Part shown: positions 42,163 through 50,916 of the stretch, one piece after another
Numbering within the stretch: the first letter of the stretch is position 1
Layout: every line of letters starts with the position of its first letter
Assembly: GCF_002214185.1 (NCBI RefSeq)
Contig: NZ_CP022161.1
Location: 3,657,767 to 3,721,766 of the forward strand
Source: Streptomyces capitiformicae
GTDB taxonomy: Bacteria > Actinomycetota > Actinomycetes > Streptomycetales > Streptomycetaceae
Length of the DNA: 64,000 nucleotides
Reading direction: 5' to 3'
The notes under the pieces: generated by a model
Told to the model about the DNA's origin: nothing
Seen by the model: the letters and a program-made list of their open reading frames with translations, nothing else
The model's database searches: none
Made by a program: the position numbers and the translations under genes

Positions 42163-42822
42163 ATGACCATGTCGCGTGGTCCGGCATCGCGTACCGGACA
42201 GGAACCCGAGCCCGGCGGGGCGGCCCCCGGTGTGCCGGGCGACTCCGCGTACATGCTCACGCGGCTCGGCCGTTCATGGACCTGGCTCCTGGGGTCGGCC
42301 GTCGCGACGCTGCTGCCGGGCGTCCTGGTGCTGGTCTGGCCTGAGGCGACCCTGCACGTCCTGGCGGTCCTCATCGGCCTGTACCTGCTGGTGACCGGGG
42401 CCTTCCGGTTCGTGGCCGTCTTCGCGCGAGAGGGGCACGAGCGGCTGCCGGGGCTGCTCCTGGCCGTGCTGCATGTTCTGGCCGGGGTGCTGTGCCTGCG
42501 CAACCCGCTGCAGACGATCGCCGCGCTCTCGCTGATCATCGGGGTCGTCTGGCTCGTGTCCGGCATCCTCACCCTCTACACGGCGATCGCCGTCGAGGAC
42601 CTGGCGCACCGTGGCGTCGTCATGGTCGCCGCCGTACTCGGCATCGTCGCGGGGATCGTGGTGCTCGCCCTGCCGGCCGAGTCGGCCCGCGTCCTGACCC
42701 GGCTGCTCGGCCTGTGGCTCGTCCTGCTCGGCCTGACCGAGGCGGTGGTCGCCCTCGCGTGGCGGGCCGCGCTCCGCAAGACGACCGCCCCCGGGCCGCA
42801 CGCCCCCACCACGACTGCCTGA
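42163..42822 (+). CDS. HdeD/DUF308-family membrane protein
   Basis: A 219-residue protein with six predicted membrane helices, from WTWLLGSAVATLLPGVLVLV (about residue 40) to LLGLWLVLLGLTEAVVAL. The paired LxG-V-WPEATLxxLAxLIG type repeat is typical of HdeD proteins, which in enterobacteria help acid resistance. ATG at 42163 has GAGGAGGAG. It is 95 bases upstream of the next membrane gene. Confidence 0.85.
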   Translation: MTMSRGPASRTGQEPEPGGAAPGVPGDSAYMLTRLGRSWTWLLGSAVATLLPGVLVLVWPEATLHVLAVLIGLYLLVTGAFRFVAVFAREGHERLPGLLLAVLHVLAGVLCLRNPLQTIAALSLIIGVVWLVSGILTLYTAIAVEDLAHRGVVMVAAVLGIVAGIVVLALPAESARVLTRLLGLWLVLLGLTEAVVALAWRAALRKTTAPGPHAPTTTA

Positions 42823-42916
42823 CACCACGCGCGCCGCTCGGGTGCGGCTGCCACCACGACCGTCTCCCGATCGGCGACCGTCGCGGCCGCCACGGCGCAC
42901 AGGGAGAGGAGTTCCC

Positions 42917-44275
42917 ATGGACCCGGCCGCTCTCCCGGATCCGCCGGACTCCGGCGGATCCGCCGACCGGCACCACGTCATGGCCGCCGAGGAACGAGCG
43001 GAGTACGAGCGACTGCGCCGTCACGCGGCGGTGCGCCACCGGCGGCTGCGCCAGGTCGGCTCCTCAGTCCTTCTCCTGCTGGCCCTGCTGCTCGCGCCCC
43101 TGGCCGTCGCCGCGGCCTGGGTGCAGGAGACGGTCTCCGATACCGACCGGTACGTGGAGACCGTCGCGCCGCTGGCGTCCGAGCCGGCCGTGCAGGAGGT
43201 CGTGATCAACCGGCTCACGGACCGCGTGGTGGAGAACGTCGACGTCGCGGCGGTGACGGACTCGCTCGTCAAGGCCCTCCAGAACGCCGGGGCTCCACCC
43301 CGCGTCGTGGAAGGGGCCGAGTCCCTCGAGGGTCCGCTGCGCAACGCGGTCAGAGGCGTCGTCGACCGCATCATCACCCGCGTGATCACCAGCGACGCCT
43401 TCCAGCAGGTGTGGGAGGGCGCCAACCGGCGCTCGCACGCCGTGGTGGTGAACATGCTCACCGGAGAGCGCGAGGGTGCCGTGCGCGCCGAGGGCGACAC
43501 CGTCCAACTGGACGTGGGAGAGGTCGTCGACCAGGTACGGGAGCGGCTCGTCGACGCGGGATTCGACAAGGCCGCCGCCATCCCGGACACCGACCGGACG
43601 ATCACGCTGTTCCAGACCGAGGAACTGGGCAAGGCACAGGACGCGATGCGGCTGCTGGACATCCTCGGCACCTGGCTGCCCGTCCTGACCGTCGTACTCG
43701 CCGCGCTCGCCGTGTGGACCAATCCGGCCCACCGGGTGATGCTGATGATCACCGCGTCGGGCGTCGCCGTGATGATGGTGGTGCTGCTCGTCGCGCTGGC
43801 CGTCGTCAGACGGGTCTATCTGGACTCGGTCCCGCCTGACGCGCTGCCCACCGACGCGGCCGCGGCGATCTACGACACGTTCGTCCGCTTCCTGCGCGAC
43901 AGCACGCGCACCCTGCTGGTGGCGGCGGTGATCACAGCACTGGTCGCGTACCTGTACGGTCCCGGACGCCCCGCCCGCGCCGTCCGCACGGCGGGGGACC
44001 GGAGCACGACGGCCGCCGGCCGAGGGCTGCACCGCGCCGGACTGCGCACCGGGTCCACAGGTCGCTGGCTGACGGGCCACCGGGCATGGACCACCGGCGG
44101 CGTCATCGCGGCGGGAGTGCTGGCGCTGGTCCTCTGGAACCACCCCACGGTCGGAGCGGTGGTACTCGTTCTCGGCATCGCGGTGGCCGTCCTGATCATC
44201 CTGGCGATCCTCGCGGCGGCCGCCGGACCGGCCGACCGGGCGGCGGACCAGGCGTCGGAGGGGACGGCCCCGTGA
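42917..44275 (+). CDS. Integral membrane protein, Streptomyces type
   Basis: A 452-residue protein; ATG at 42917 follows AGGAGAGGAG. One membrane helix (SSVLLLLALLLAPLAVAAAW, about residue 52) precedes a periplasmic region of about 200 residues that starts QETVSDTDRYVETVAPLA, a pattern common in a large actinobacterial membrane family of unknown function. Four further helices follow (about residues 250, 275, 340 and 395-430). It may belong to the same stress regulon as the neighbouring HdeD, SHOCT and kinase-like genes. Confidence 0.75.
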   Translation: MDPAALPDPPDSGGSADRHHVMAAEERAEYERLRRHAAVRHRRLRQVGSSVLLLLALLLAPLAVAAAWVQETVSDTDRYVETVAPLASEPAVQEVVINRLTDRVVENVDVAAVTDSLVKALQNAGAPPRVVEGAESLEGPLRNAVRGVVDRIITRVITSDAFQQVWEGANRRSHAVVVNMLTGEREGAVRAEGDTVQLDVGEVVDQVRERLVDAGFDKAAAIPDTDRTITLFQTEELGKAQDAMRLLDILGTWLPVLTVVLAALAVWTNPAHRVMLMITASGVAVMMVVLLVALAVVRRVYLDSVPPDALPTDAAAAIYDTFVRFLRDSTRTLLVAAVITALVAYLYGPGRPARAVRTAGDRSTTAAGRGLHRAGLRTGSTGRWLTGHRAWTTGGVIAAGVLALVLWNHPTVGAVVLVLGIAVAVLIILAILAAAAGPADRAADQASEGTAP

Positions 44276-44487
44276 ATCGCGCTCGGGAAACCCGGCCTCG
44301 GGCACACGTCCCGCAGGCACCCGGCGTTGAGATCGCCCCCTGGCCAGGCCGCCGGAGCGCGTCAACCGGGGTTATTGGACTGCCGCACGCTCACCCGCAT
44401 CGGGTGAGGCCGCTCGGCCCTTGCCGTGCCCACGCTGAAGACAGCACGCAACGGCGGCCGGGCGGGCGCCCGGGACGGAGGAGAGAG

Positions 44488-44952
44488 ATGAGCGCGCAGA
44501 CGTACATGGCGTACGACTATCCCCTGCTGAGCGTCTTCTGGAGCATGCTCCTGTTCTTCCTATGGATCATGTGGTTCGTCCTGCTCTTCCGCGTCGTCGT
44601 CGACATCTTCCGTGACGACGACCTGGGCGGCGGGGCGAAGGCCGGCTGGCTGGCGTTCACCATCCTGCTGCCCTTCCTGGGCGTCTTCGTCTACGTGGTC
44701 GCCCGCGGCAAGAACATGGGTCGCCGGGAGGTCGCGCAGGCGCGCGCGCAGCAGGAGGAATTCAACGCCTACATCAGGCAGACCGCGGTCGGCGGCCGGA
44801 CCAGCAGCGTCGACGAGCTCGCCAGGCTGTCCGAGATCCGCTCCCGCGGCGACATCACGGACGAGGAGTTCCGCAGGGCGAAGGACCTGGTCCTGACCGG
44901 CCACGGTCCGGCGGAGCGCTCGGGATCCGCCTCCCGCACCTCCGGTCACTGA
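44488..44952 (+). CDS. SHOCT-domain membrane protein (PLDc_N-like)
   Basis: A 154-residue protein. ATG at 44488 follows GGAGGAGAG. The amino part has two membrane helices (FWSMLLFFLWIMWFVLLFR and LAFTILLPFLGVFVYVV) separated by the acidic DIFRDDDLGG; the end carries a SHOCT motif, SVDELARLSEIRSRGDITDEEF by pattern (ELaRLselrdrGdITdEEF). SHOCT proteins are small membrane-linked adaptors of unknown function. The adjoining genes also encode membrane stress proteins. Confidence 0.85.
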   Translation: MSAQTYMAYDYPLLSVFWSMLLFFLWIMWFVLLFRVVVDIFRDDDLGGGAKAGWLAFTILLPFLGVFVYVVARGKNMGRREVAQARAQQEEFNAYIRQTAVGGRTSSVDELARLSEIRSRGDITDEEFRRAKDLVLTGHGPAERSGSASRTSGH

Positions 44953-44984
44953 GTATCCGGACCCACCACGAAACGAGGCGCACG

Positions 44985-45452
44985 ATGACCGCGACACACA
45001 CTCGGCCGGCACACACGGCGAAGCAGCAATGGGCAACCGGCCTGACGGCCTTCGCGGCGGTGATGCTTTTCCTCGTCGGCCTGCTCGACATCTTCCGGGG
45101 CATCATGGCCATCGCCGAGGACGACATCTTCGTCACGACGCGCGACTACGTGTTCGAGTTCGACCTGACCGGCTGGGGCTGGGTCCACCTCGCTCTGGGC
45201 GCGGTCGCCGTGATCGTCAGCATCGGGCTGCTCCAGACCGCGACCTGGGCGCGCGTCGCCGGTGTGGCCATCGCCGGACTCGTCATCATCGCCAACTTCC
45301 TCTCGCTGCCGTACTACCCGGTGTGGTCGGTCGTGATGATCACCATGTCGGGCTTCATCATCTGGGCCCTGTGCGTGGTCCGGCGCGACAACCTCTTCGA
45401 GCTGTCCGAGGAGCGCCCGGCCTACGAGGAGCGCCCACAGCACAGGGTGTGA
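44985..45452 (+). CDS. DUF7144-type membrane protein
   Basis: A 155-residue protein with four membrane helices (AFAAVMLFLVGLLDIFRGI; GWGWVHLALGAVAVIVSIG; VAGVAIAGLVIIANFLSLPY; VMITMSGFIIWALCVV). The WGWVHL stretch after the first helix is characteristic of this actinobacterial family. It starts 32 bases after the SHOCT gene. The end of the gene, including its stop codon, is duplicated in tandem just downstream. Confidence 0.8.
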   Translation: MTATHTRPAHTAKQQWATGLTAFAAVMLFLVGLLDIFRGIMAIAEDDIFVTTRDYVFEFDLTGWGWVHLALGAVAVIVSIGLLQTATWARVAGVAIAGLVIIANFLSLPYYPVWSVVMITMSGFIIWALCVVRRDNLFELSEERPAYEERPQHRV

Positions 45453-45476
45453 GAGCGCCCACAGCACAGGGTGTGA
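45429..45476 (+). repeat. Exact 24-base tandem duplication over a stop codon
   Basis: The 24 bases at 45429-45452, which encode the last seven residues (ERPQHRV) and the stop of the membrane protein, are repeated exactly at 45453-45476. The second copy has the same frame, so it adds a second stop codon and a silent copy of the gene end. Confidence 0.9.
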
Positions 45477-45499
45477 GGCGGAAAAGAAGGGCCGTCAGA

Positions 45500-46861
45500 G
45501 TGGAATCACACGGCGGGGACACCAGGGGATCGGGAGGGACAGGACCCCCGACGGTGCTTGACGGCAGTACCGGGCGCGCCCGCATCGCCGTACTCGCCCT
45601 GCTGGCAAGCGTCCTGGTGCCACTCGTCGCCGCTGGTCTGCGGAGTGTGCTGTGGGCGCTGGCCGGCATCGCCGGACTCGCGCTGGCCGCCGTCGGCGTG
45701 TGGTGGACCCTGGCGCACACCGGTGCGCTCCGAGCCCTCGGGGCGGCCCTGTCGGTGATCGGGCCGGTCGCTGTCCTCGCTCTGTATGCCACGTTCGGCA
45801 TGCTCGGGCCGGCCTTGCTGTCCCTGGCTCTGTGGGTCCTGGCCGTCACGGCGGCACGTACGGCCCTGAGCCCCGGGCACACCACCTCCGAGCAGTCCGA
45901 ACAGGCTGTCGCCGAGGCGCCGCACCACCCCTGGATCCTCATGAATCCGCGCTCCGGTGGCGGCAAGGTCGACCGTTTCCATCTGGTGGAGAAGGCCCGG
46001 GCGGCCGGCTGCCGGGTGATCCTGCTCGAAGGCGGCCAGGATGTCGTCGAACTGGCCCGGCAGGCAGTCACCGAGGGGGCCGATCTGCTGGCGGTGGCGG
46101 GCGGCGACGGCACCCAGGCACTGGTGGCCGAGGTCGCGGCCCGCCACGACGTGCCGTTCGTGGTGGTTCCCGCCGGCACCCGCAACCACTTCGCCCTCGA
46201 TCTCGGCCTCGACCGCGACGATCCTGCGGCGGCCCTGGAAGCACTGACCCACGGCGTCGAACTCCGCATCGACCTCGGGTACGCCGCGGACCGGGTCTTC
46301 GTCAACAACGCCTCGTTCGGAACATACGCGTCCGTCGTCACCGACCCCGCGTACCGGGACGCCAAGGCCCGCACGACCCTGCGCACCCTCCCCGGCCTTC
46401 TCACCGGCGAGGACGCACCCAGACTGCGGGCGCGGGCCGACGGAACGTACGTCGACGGACTCCAGGCACTCCTCGTCAGCAACAATCCCTACGGACGGGC
46501 CGTCGACGCGGCCCATCCGGGGCGCAGGGAGCGGCTGGACTCGGGCCTTCTCGGCGTGGTGTGTGTGCGGGTCGGCAACACCGCCCAGGCGGCACGCCTG
46601 GTGCGCGGTCGACGCTCCGGGGGACTCATCCGGCTGAGCGCCGGGGAAGTCGTCGTCGAAGCCGACACCGACATCCTCCCGGTCGGCATCGACGGAGAGC
46701 ACGTCGTTCTGCCGTCGCCCGTCGTGTGCCGCAGCGCGCCCGGGGCGCTCCGGGTGCGTGTGCCGCGCCGTCGTCCCCACGCACCGCGTGTCAGCGGCGG
46801 GGCGGCCGACTGGCCGCGCGTGGCACGGTTGGCGCTGGGGCGCCTGCCTGTTTCCGAGTGA
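45500..46861 (+). CDS. Diacylglycerol-kinase-family lipid kinase with N-terminal membrane helices
   Basis: A 453-residue protein from GTG at 45500, with AAGAAGGG upstream. About 110 residues of hydrophobic helices (from IAVLALLASVLVPLVAAGL) precede the DAGK catalytic domain: WILMNPRSGGGKVDRF (about residue 146), LLAVAGGDGTQALVAEVA (GGDGT near 201) and VVPAGTRNHFALDLGL (about 225). The family phosphorylates diacylglycerol or related lipids, or transfers from NAD-like donors. The membrane anchor suits a lipid substrate. Confidence 0.85.
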   Translation: MESHGGDTRGSGGTGPPTVLDGSTGRARIAVLALLASVLVPLVAAGLRSVLWALAGIAGLALAAVGVWWTLAHTGALRALGAALSVIGPVAVLALYATFGMLGPALLSLALWVLAVTAARTALSPGHTTSEQSEQAVAEAPHHPWILMNPRSGGGKVDRFHLVEKARAAGCRVILLEGGQDVVELARQAVTEGADLLAVAGGDGTQALVAEVAARHDVPFVVVPAGTRNHFALDLGLDRDDPAAALEALTHGVELRIDLGYAADRVFVNNASFGTYASVVTDPAYRDAKARTTLRTLPGLLTGEDAPRLRARADGTYVDGLQALLVSNNPYGRAVDAAHPGRRERLDSGLLGVVCVRVGNTAQAARLVRGRRSGGLIRLSAGEVVVEADTDILPVGIDGEHVVLPSPVVCRSAPGALRVRVPRRRPHAPRVSGGAADWPRVARLALGRLPVSE

Positions 46862-47186
46862 GTGGCTCAGCCAGCCCCATGCCGGCAGCTCGTCCCCATC
46901 AGCCGTACTGCTTGATGTGGCCGTGAGCTGCGGCTTCTTACGGATCAGGCAGGGCTTTCGGGCCCCGCCCTCGTCATGTGCCGGGTGGGGCCGTCGGGCG
47001 GCCAGGTGCCTACGAAATCGTCACAGAAGAAAACGCCGTCAACGGATCGTAAGTATCCCATCGGGGTCGGAGAGTTGACACAATCGCGGTCAGGTACTGG
47101 TCGGAGCGGCGTGCCCCACTTGCCGGGTGAGGACGGGCCGTTGCCCGCACCAAAACAAGAGGGCGGCTCCAGTGACGGGGGTTGGC
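46862..47186. other. Intergenic region with dispersed repeat, before the Ser/Thr kinase
   Basis: These 325 bases hold no supported gene. They contain copy B of the 55-base dispersed repeat. TTGACA at 47075-47080 would be a -35 box for the kinase gene, but no -10 fits at usual spacing. Confidence 0.6.
46952..47006 (+). repeat. 55-base dispersed repeat, copy B
   Basis: It matches 21438-21492 at about 47 of 55 positions in the same orientation, including GGGCTTTCGGG and GGCGGCCAGG. The paired hairpin is weaker in this copy. The AGGGCACAT repeats found beside copy A are absent. Confidence 0.55.
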
Positions 47187-48860
47187 ATGGACGAGCTCAG
47201 GCCCGGCGATCCGCAGATCGTGGGGGAGTATCGGCTGCTCGGCCGTCTGGGGTCCGGCGGCATGGGCCGGGTCTACCTGGGGCGTTCAGCGCAGGGCCGC
47301 ACCGTGGCGGTCAAGCTGGTGCATGGCGAACTCGCGGTGGACCCGGAGTTCCGTCAGAGGTTCCGGCGAGAGGTCGAGGCCGCCCGAAGAGTGGTGGGCG
47401 AATGGACCGCAGCGGTGGTGGCGGCGGACACGGAAGCTGCCGTGCCCTGGGTGGCGACGGCCTATGTTCCCGCACTGACGCTGCACGAGGCAGTGGAGCG
47501 GCACGGGTTCCTGCCGGAGGAGTCGGTGTGGGCGCTCGCCTTCGGACTGGCGCGAGCGCTGGAGACCATTCACGGCTGCGGGCTGGTGCACCGGGACCTG
47601 AAACCGTCCAACGTGCTGCTCGGCCTGGACGGGCCACGGGTGATCGACTTCGGGATCGCGCGCGCGGCCGACGGTGAGGGGCTCACCCGTACGGGCATGG
47701 TGGTGGGCACCCCCGGATTCCTCTCCCCCGAGCAGGTGAACGGCGTGCCCGTCACCGGGGCGAGTGACGTCTTCTGCCTGGGGGCCGTGCTCACGTTCGC
47801 CGCGACCGGACGATCCCCGTTCGCCGGCGCCGGCCAGGGAGCCGCGGCGGGCATGGTGGCCGTCGTCAGTGAGCCGCCCGTCCTCGATGGCATCACCGGC
47901 CCGCTCCGCGACCTGGTGGAGAGATGCCTCGCCAAGGACCCGGCGGGGCGCCCCACGCCCGCGCATATCGCCGAGTCGGCCAAGGACGCCGGGTACGACC
48001 GCTCCCGTCCCTGGCTTCCGCCGGAACTGCTGGACCACCTCGGGCGGCACGCCGCACGGCTGCTGCAGGTGGAGACGCCGCCTCCCACCACGGTGGACAG
48101 GCCCGCCGGGCAGCCGGAGGCGTACTGGGCCACCCAGACGGCCACTCCCCGTCCGGGTCACCCGGTACCCGGCCCACCGAGGCCCCTCGCGTCCCCTCCC
48201 GCAGGCACGCCGCATCCCATGGCCTTTCCCCAGCCCGGAACACCACAGCCCGGCCCCGTCCATCCGGCGGCCGGCGTACCGCACCACCCGCACCCCTCCC
48301 CTCCGTGGCATGCCGCGGCCACCACGCCCGGCAGCCCTTCGGGCAGGCCGGGCGGGCAGGGCACGCCGGGCAGGCCGAACAGGTCGGCCCGGAATGCGGT
48401 CATCGTGGTGGCGGCTCTGGTCCTCGCGGGCGTGGTGGTCACGAATCTGGTGAACGGATCCTCCTCATCGGAAGGCTCGGAAGGCTCGGAAGGCTCGGAT
48501 TCACCGACGGCCTCGACCGCCGCTGACGGGTCCGTGCCGTCCTCGTTCCGCTACGAGGGCACCTGGCGGGGCACGGTGACGCAGGGCGAGAGCAACACCT
48601 ATCCCATCAAAACGGACTACAAGGGCGGCAAGATCGGCGAAACCGTGGCCACGGTCGAGTACCCGACGCTGGATTGCGGCGGTATCTGGGTGCTCGTTTC
48701 GCAGACCGACCAGGGCACCCAGGTGGAGGAGCGGATCACAGACGGCACATCGAACTGTGCCGACGAAGTGGCCATCACCCTCACACCGTCGACGGACGGC
48801 ACACTCGAGTACTCGTTCGACTCCATCGAGCGCGGCCGGGCAACACTGCGACGGGACTAG
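47187..48860 (+). CDS. Eukaryotic-type Ser/Thr protein kinase with extracellular C-terminal domain
   Basis: A 557-residue membrane kinase. YRLLGRLGSGGMGRVYLG (from about residue 15) is the glycine loop, VAVKLV the Lys strand, HRDLKPSNVLL the catalytic loop (about 135) and IDFGIA the DFG segment (about 154), with GTPGFLSPEQ as the activation-loop end. A Pro/Gly/His-rich linker precedes one membrane helix (VIVVAALVLAGVVVTNLV, 403-421), a Gly-Ser-Glu repeat and an external beta-type domain of about 110 residues with Cys pairs. All catalytic residues are present. The ligand of the outer domain is unknown. Confidence 0.9.
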   Translation: MDELRPGDPQIVGEYRLLGRLGSGGMGRVYLGRSAQGRTVAVKLVHGELAVDPEFRQRFRREVEAARRVVGEWTAAVVAADTEAAVPWVATAYVPALTLHEAVERHGFLPEESVWALAFGLARALETIHGCGLVHRDLKPSNVLLGLDGPRVIDFGIARAADGEGLTRTGMVVGTPGFLSPEQVNGVPVTGASDVFCLGAVLTFAATGRSPFAGAGQGAAAGMVAVVSEPPVLDGITGPLRDLVERCLAKDPAGRPTPAHIAESAKDAGYDRSRPWLPPELLDHLGRHAARLLQVETPPPTTVDRPAGQPEAYWATQTATPRPGHPVPGPPRPLASPPAGTPHPMAFPQPGTPQPGPVHPAAGVPHHPHPSPPWHAAATTPGSPSGRPGGQGTPGRPNRSARNAVIVVAALVLAGVVVTNLVNGSSSSEGSEGSEGSDSPTASTAADGSVPSSFRYEGTWRGTVTQGESNTYPIKTDYKGGKIGETVATVEYPTLDCGGIWVLVSQTDQGTQVEERITDGTSNCADEVAITLTPSTDGTLEYSFDSIERGRATLRRD

Positions 48861-48870
48861 ACCGACCCGG

Positions 48871-49446
48871 TCAGTGCAGGGTGGGCCGGTAGGTGAGCTC
48901 CTGGATGTGGCCGTCGAGCGTTCGGTTCTCGATCAGCTCAAGGTCGAAGTCGGCTGCGCCCTGGAAGATCGGGTCCAGGCCGGTCCGACCGGTGATGACG
49001 GGGAAGAGCGTCACCTGCAAGCGGTCGACCAGGCCGGCGGCCATCAGCGCCCGGTTCATCGACAGGCTGCCGTGCGAGCGCAACGGCACCTCGGACTCCT
49101 CCTTGAGCCGGGCGACGACGTCGACGGCGTCACCGCTCACGACGGTCGCGTTCGGCCAGTCGAGAGGGCCTTCCAGCGTTGTCGACACCACCGTTGTCGG
49201 CAGGCTCCTCATCCGGGTGACCCACGGGTCACGTACGTCGGACTCCTCGGTGCTCGAGGCCAGCATCCGCTCGAACGCCCGATAGGTGTTGGCCCCGAAG
49301 ACCATCCGCTGCTCCGGGCCGTACAAGGCGAGGCGGTGGTCGAGCAACTCGGGGCCCTGCTTGCCCCAGTAGCCGGTCCAGTCGCCGCCGGCGGCGCCGT
49401 AGCCGTCGAGGCTGGAGAAGACGTCGAAGGTGTAGGTAGCGGTCAT
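48871..49446 (-). CDS. Dihydrofolate-reductase-family (RibD C-terminal-like) protein
   Basis: A 191-residue reductase-like protein. ATG at 49446 begins TYTFDVFSSLDGYGAAGGDW; MVFGANTYRAFERML and LPTTVVSTTL follow, and VTLFPVITGRTGLDP is near the end. These are the marks of the RibD_C/DHFR fold used by many stand-alone actinobacterial proteins, some of them oxidoreductases. The substrate is unknown. It converges on the kinase gene 10 bases away and is divergent from the lipoprotein gene. Confidence 0.85.
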   Translation of the reverse strand: MTATYTFDVFSSLDGYGAAGGDWTGYWGKQGPELLDHRLALYGPEQRMVFGANTYRAFERMLASSTEESDVRDPWVTRMRSLPTTVVSTTLEGPLDWPNATVVSGDAVDVVARLKEESEVPLRSHGSLSMNRALMAAGLVDRLQVTLFPVITGRTGLDPIFQGAADFDLELIENRTLDGHIQELTYRPTLH

Positions 49447-49579
49447 GTCGTTCTCCTTGAGTGCGGTGGGTTCGGCGACCCTCGCACCCATAGACCCGGC
49501 ACGCTTCCGAAACTCATCGCTGTGCCCACCGGGCGGCGGCGGGGAGGGGTCCCGGGCGGGGCCGGGTTCCATGGTGCCC

Positions 49580-50107
49580 ATGATGCGCAGCAGAACGTCA
49601 TCCACCGCTGTCGTCGCTGTTGTCGCCGTTGTCGTCGCTGTCGTGTTCGCCGCTCTCACGTCGTGTTCCGCGGATTCTTCGGACGGGTCCCTCGCCGAGG
49701 ACCGGCCCAGTGTGTCCGGCTCCGGGTCACCGGCGTCCGACCCCACGCCGACTCCCACGCAGACAGCCACGCCGTCGTCCTCGCCGACCGGGCCGTGCGC
49801 CGACGGGACGTGCGAGATCGAGGTGGCCGTGGGGGACGTCGTGACCGTGCCGGAAACGTACGGCCTCGGGCCGATCGAGGTGACGGCGATCAGCGGCGAC
49901 GGGGTCGAGATGGTCGCGCCGCTGACGGGGTCGGGCTACAGCGTTTCGCGCTGTTCCGGTGGCGGCGGCGTGTCGTCGGAGGGTGGCGGCGGTGTCAGTC
50001 TGCGATGCGACGAGGGACCCGCCGCGACCATCAACGACGCCATGAGCCTGAAGGTCGTCGAGATCCGCGACACCGCCGCCGTCCTCCGTATCGAACCCGC
50101 CGGGTGA
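49580..50107 (+). CDS. Putative lipoprotein
   Basis: About 175 residues. ATG codons at 49571, 49580 and 49583 are all possible. A signal of alternating Ala and Val (SSTAVVAVVAVVVAVVFAAL) ends in the lipobox LTSC, so the mature protein begins at Cys and would be held to the outer face of the membrane. A Ser/Thr/Pro spacer (SDPTPTPTQTATPSSSPTG) leads to a beta-rich domain with four Cys and a Gly-Ser loop (CSGGGGVSSEGGGG). The family and function are not recognised. Confidence 0.65.
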   Translation: MMRSRTSSTAVVAVVAVVVAVVFAALTSCSADSSDGSLAEDRPSVSGSGSPASDPTPTPTQTATPSSSPTGPCADGTCEIEVAVGDVVTVPETYGLGPIEVTAISGDGVEMVAPLTGSGYSVSRCSGGGGVSSEGGGGVSLRCDEGPAATINDAMSLKVVEIRDTAAVLRIEPAG

Positions 50108-50149
50108 CGTACGGCTCGGCCCTTGGGGCAGGGCTGCGTAGCTGTCGGC

Positions 50150-50860
50150 TCAGGAGCCGGAGGACGTCGGCCGGACCGCCTCGACGGGCAGGTCGGCCAG
50201 GCGCCACTCCAGCATGCCGTCGTTGAGACGGATCGCGCGGCGGCCGCGGGCCGTCAGTAGGCGTACGGCGTCGTAGGCGAGCACACAGTACTCGCCCCGG
50301 CAGTACACGACGATCTCCGTCTCCTCCGGCAACTCACCGATGCGGTCGGCCAGTTCACCGATGGGGACGCAGAGCGCGCCCGGGATGTGCCCGGCCCGGT
50401 ACTCCTCCGCCGGGCGTACGTCCAGTACGACCACGTCGCCCGCCGCGACGCGGGCGCGCAGTTCCTCGTGGGTGACCTCGGTCGCGCCGTCGTCGCCGAG
50501 GTAGGCGTCGCGGGCGGCCGGTACGGCGGCCTGGTGCGCCTCGGCGACCTTGCGGAGGAGCGCGAACAGCTGGGCCACGTCGTCGCCGGCCAGCCGGTAG
50601 TGGATGCGTACGCCCTCGCGGCGGGTGGCGACGAAACCGGCCTGTTTCAGGGTCTGGAGATGCGCCGACGCCGTCGTCAGGTTCAGCCCGGCCGCCTTGG
50701 CCAGGGCGTCGACCGTGCGCTCGCCCTGGGCCAGCAGGTCGAGCAGTTCCAGCCGCTTTCCGCTGGCCAGCGCCTTGCCGCTGGTCGCGAACGCGTCGTA
50801 CAGCCGCGCCTTCGTACCCGCTGTTGAACCTGTCGTACCGGCTGTGCCGTTTCCCGTCAT
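50150..50860 (-). CDS. ArsR-type HTH fused to a rhodanese domain
   Basis: A 236-residue fusion. The winged helix (LLAQGERTVDALAKAAGLNL, then TTASAHLQTLKQAGFVATRR) covers about residues 35-105. The rhodanese domain (about 130-225) has VVLDVRPAEEYRAGHIPGAL and the active loop VVYCRGEYCVLAYDAV, with Cys in CRGEYC. Such fusions sense persulfide or reactive sulfur. ATG 50860 is used; ATG 50872 is possible. The gene is divergent from the persulfide-dioxygenase-like gene, and the intergenic region holds an inverted repeat. Confidence 0.85.
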   Translation of the reverse strand: MTGNGTAGTTGSTAGTKARLYDAFATSGKALASGKRLELLDLLAQGERTVDALAKAAGLNLTTASAHLQTLKQAGFVATRREGVRIHYRLAGDDVAQLFALLRKVAEAHQAAVPAARDAYLGDDGATEVTHEELRARVAAGDVVVLDVRPAEEYRAGHIPGALCVPIGELADRIGELPEETEIVVYCRGEYCVLAYDAVRLLTARGRRAIRLNDGMLEWRLADLPVEAVRPTSSGS

Positions 50861-50867
50861 GCCATCC

Positions 50868-50883
50868 TCCATAGATCCATGGA
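50868..50883. promoter_or_regulatory. Candidate operator between the sulfur genes
   Basis: TCCAT-AGATCC-ATGGA is an inverted repeat with 5-base arms just upstream of the ArsR-rhodanese start, within the 56 bases between the two genes. A dimeric ArsR-type regulator could bind it and control both directions. This is positional inference. Confidence 0.4.
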
Positions 50884-50916
50884 ATAGTGTAGATGACCCC
50901 GGCCTTGGAGGACCCC

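Noticed and set aside
47075..47105. A promoter for the Ser/Thr kinase gene (TTGACA).
   Set aside because: No -10 box at 16-19 bases; kept only as a remark in the intergenic entry.
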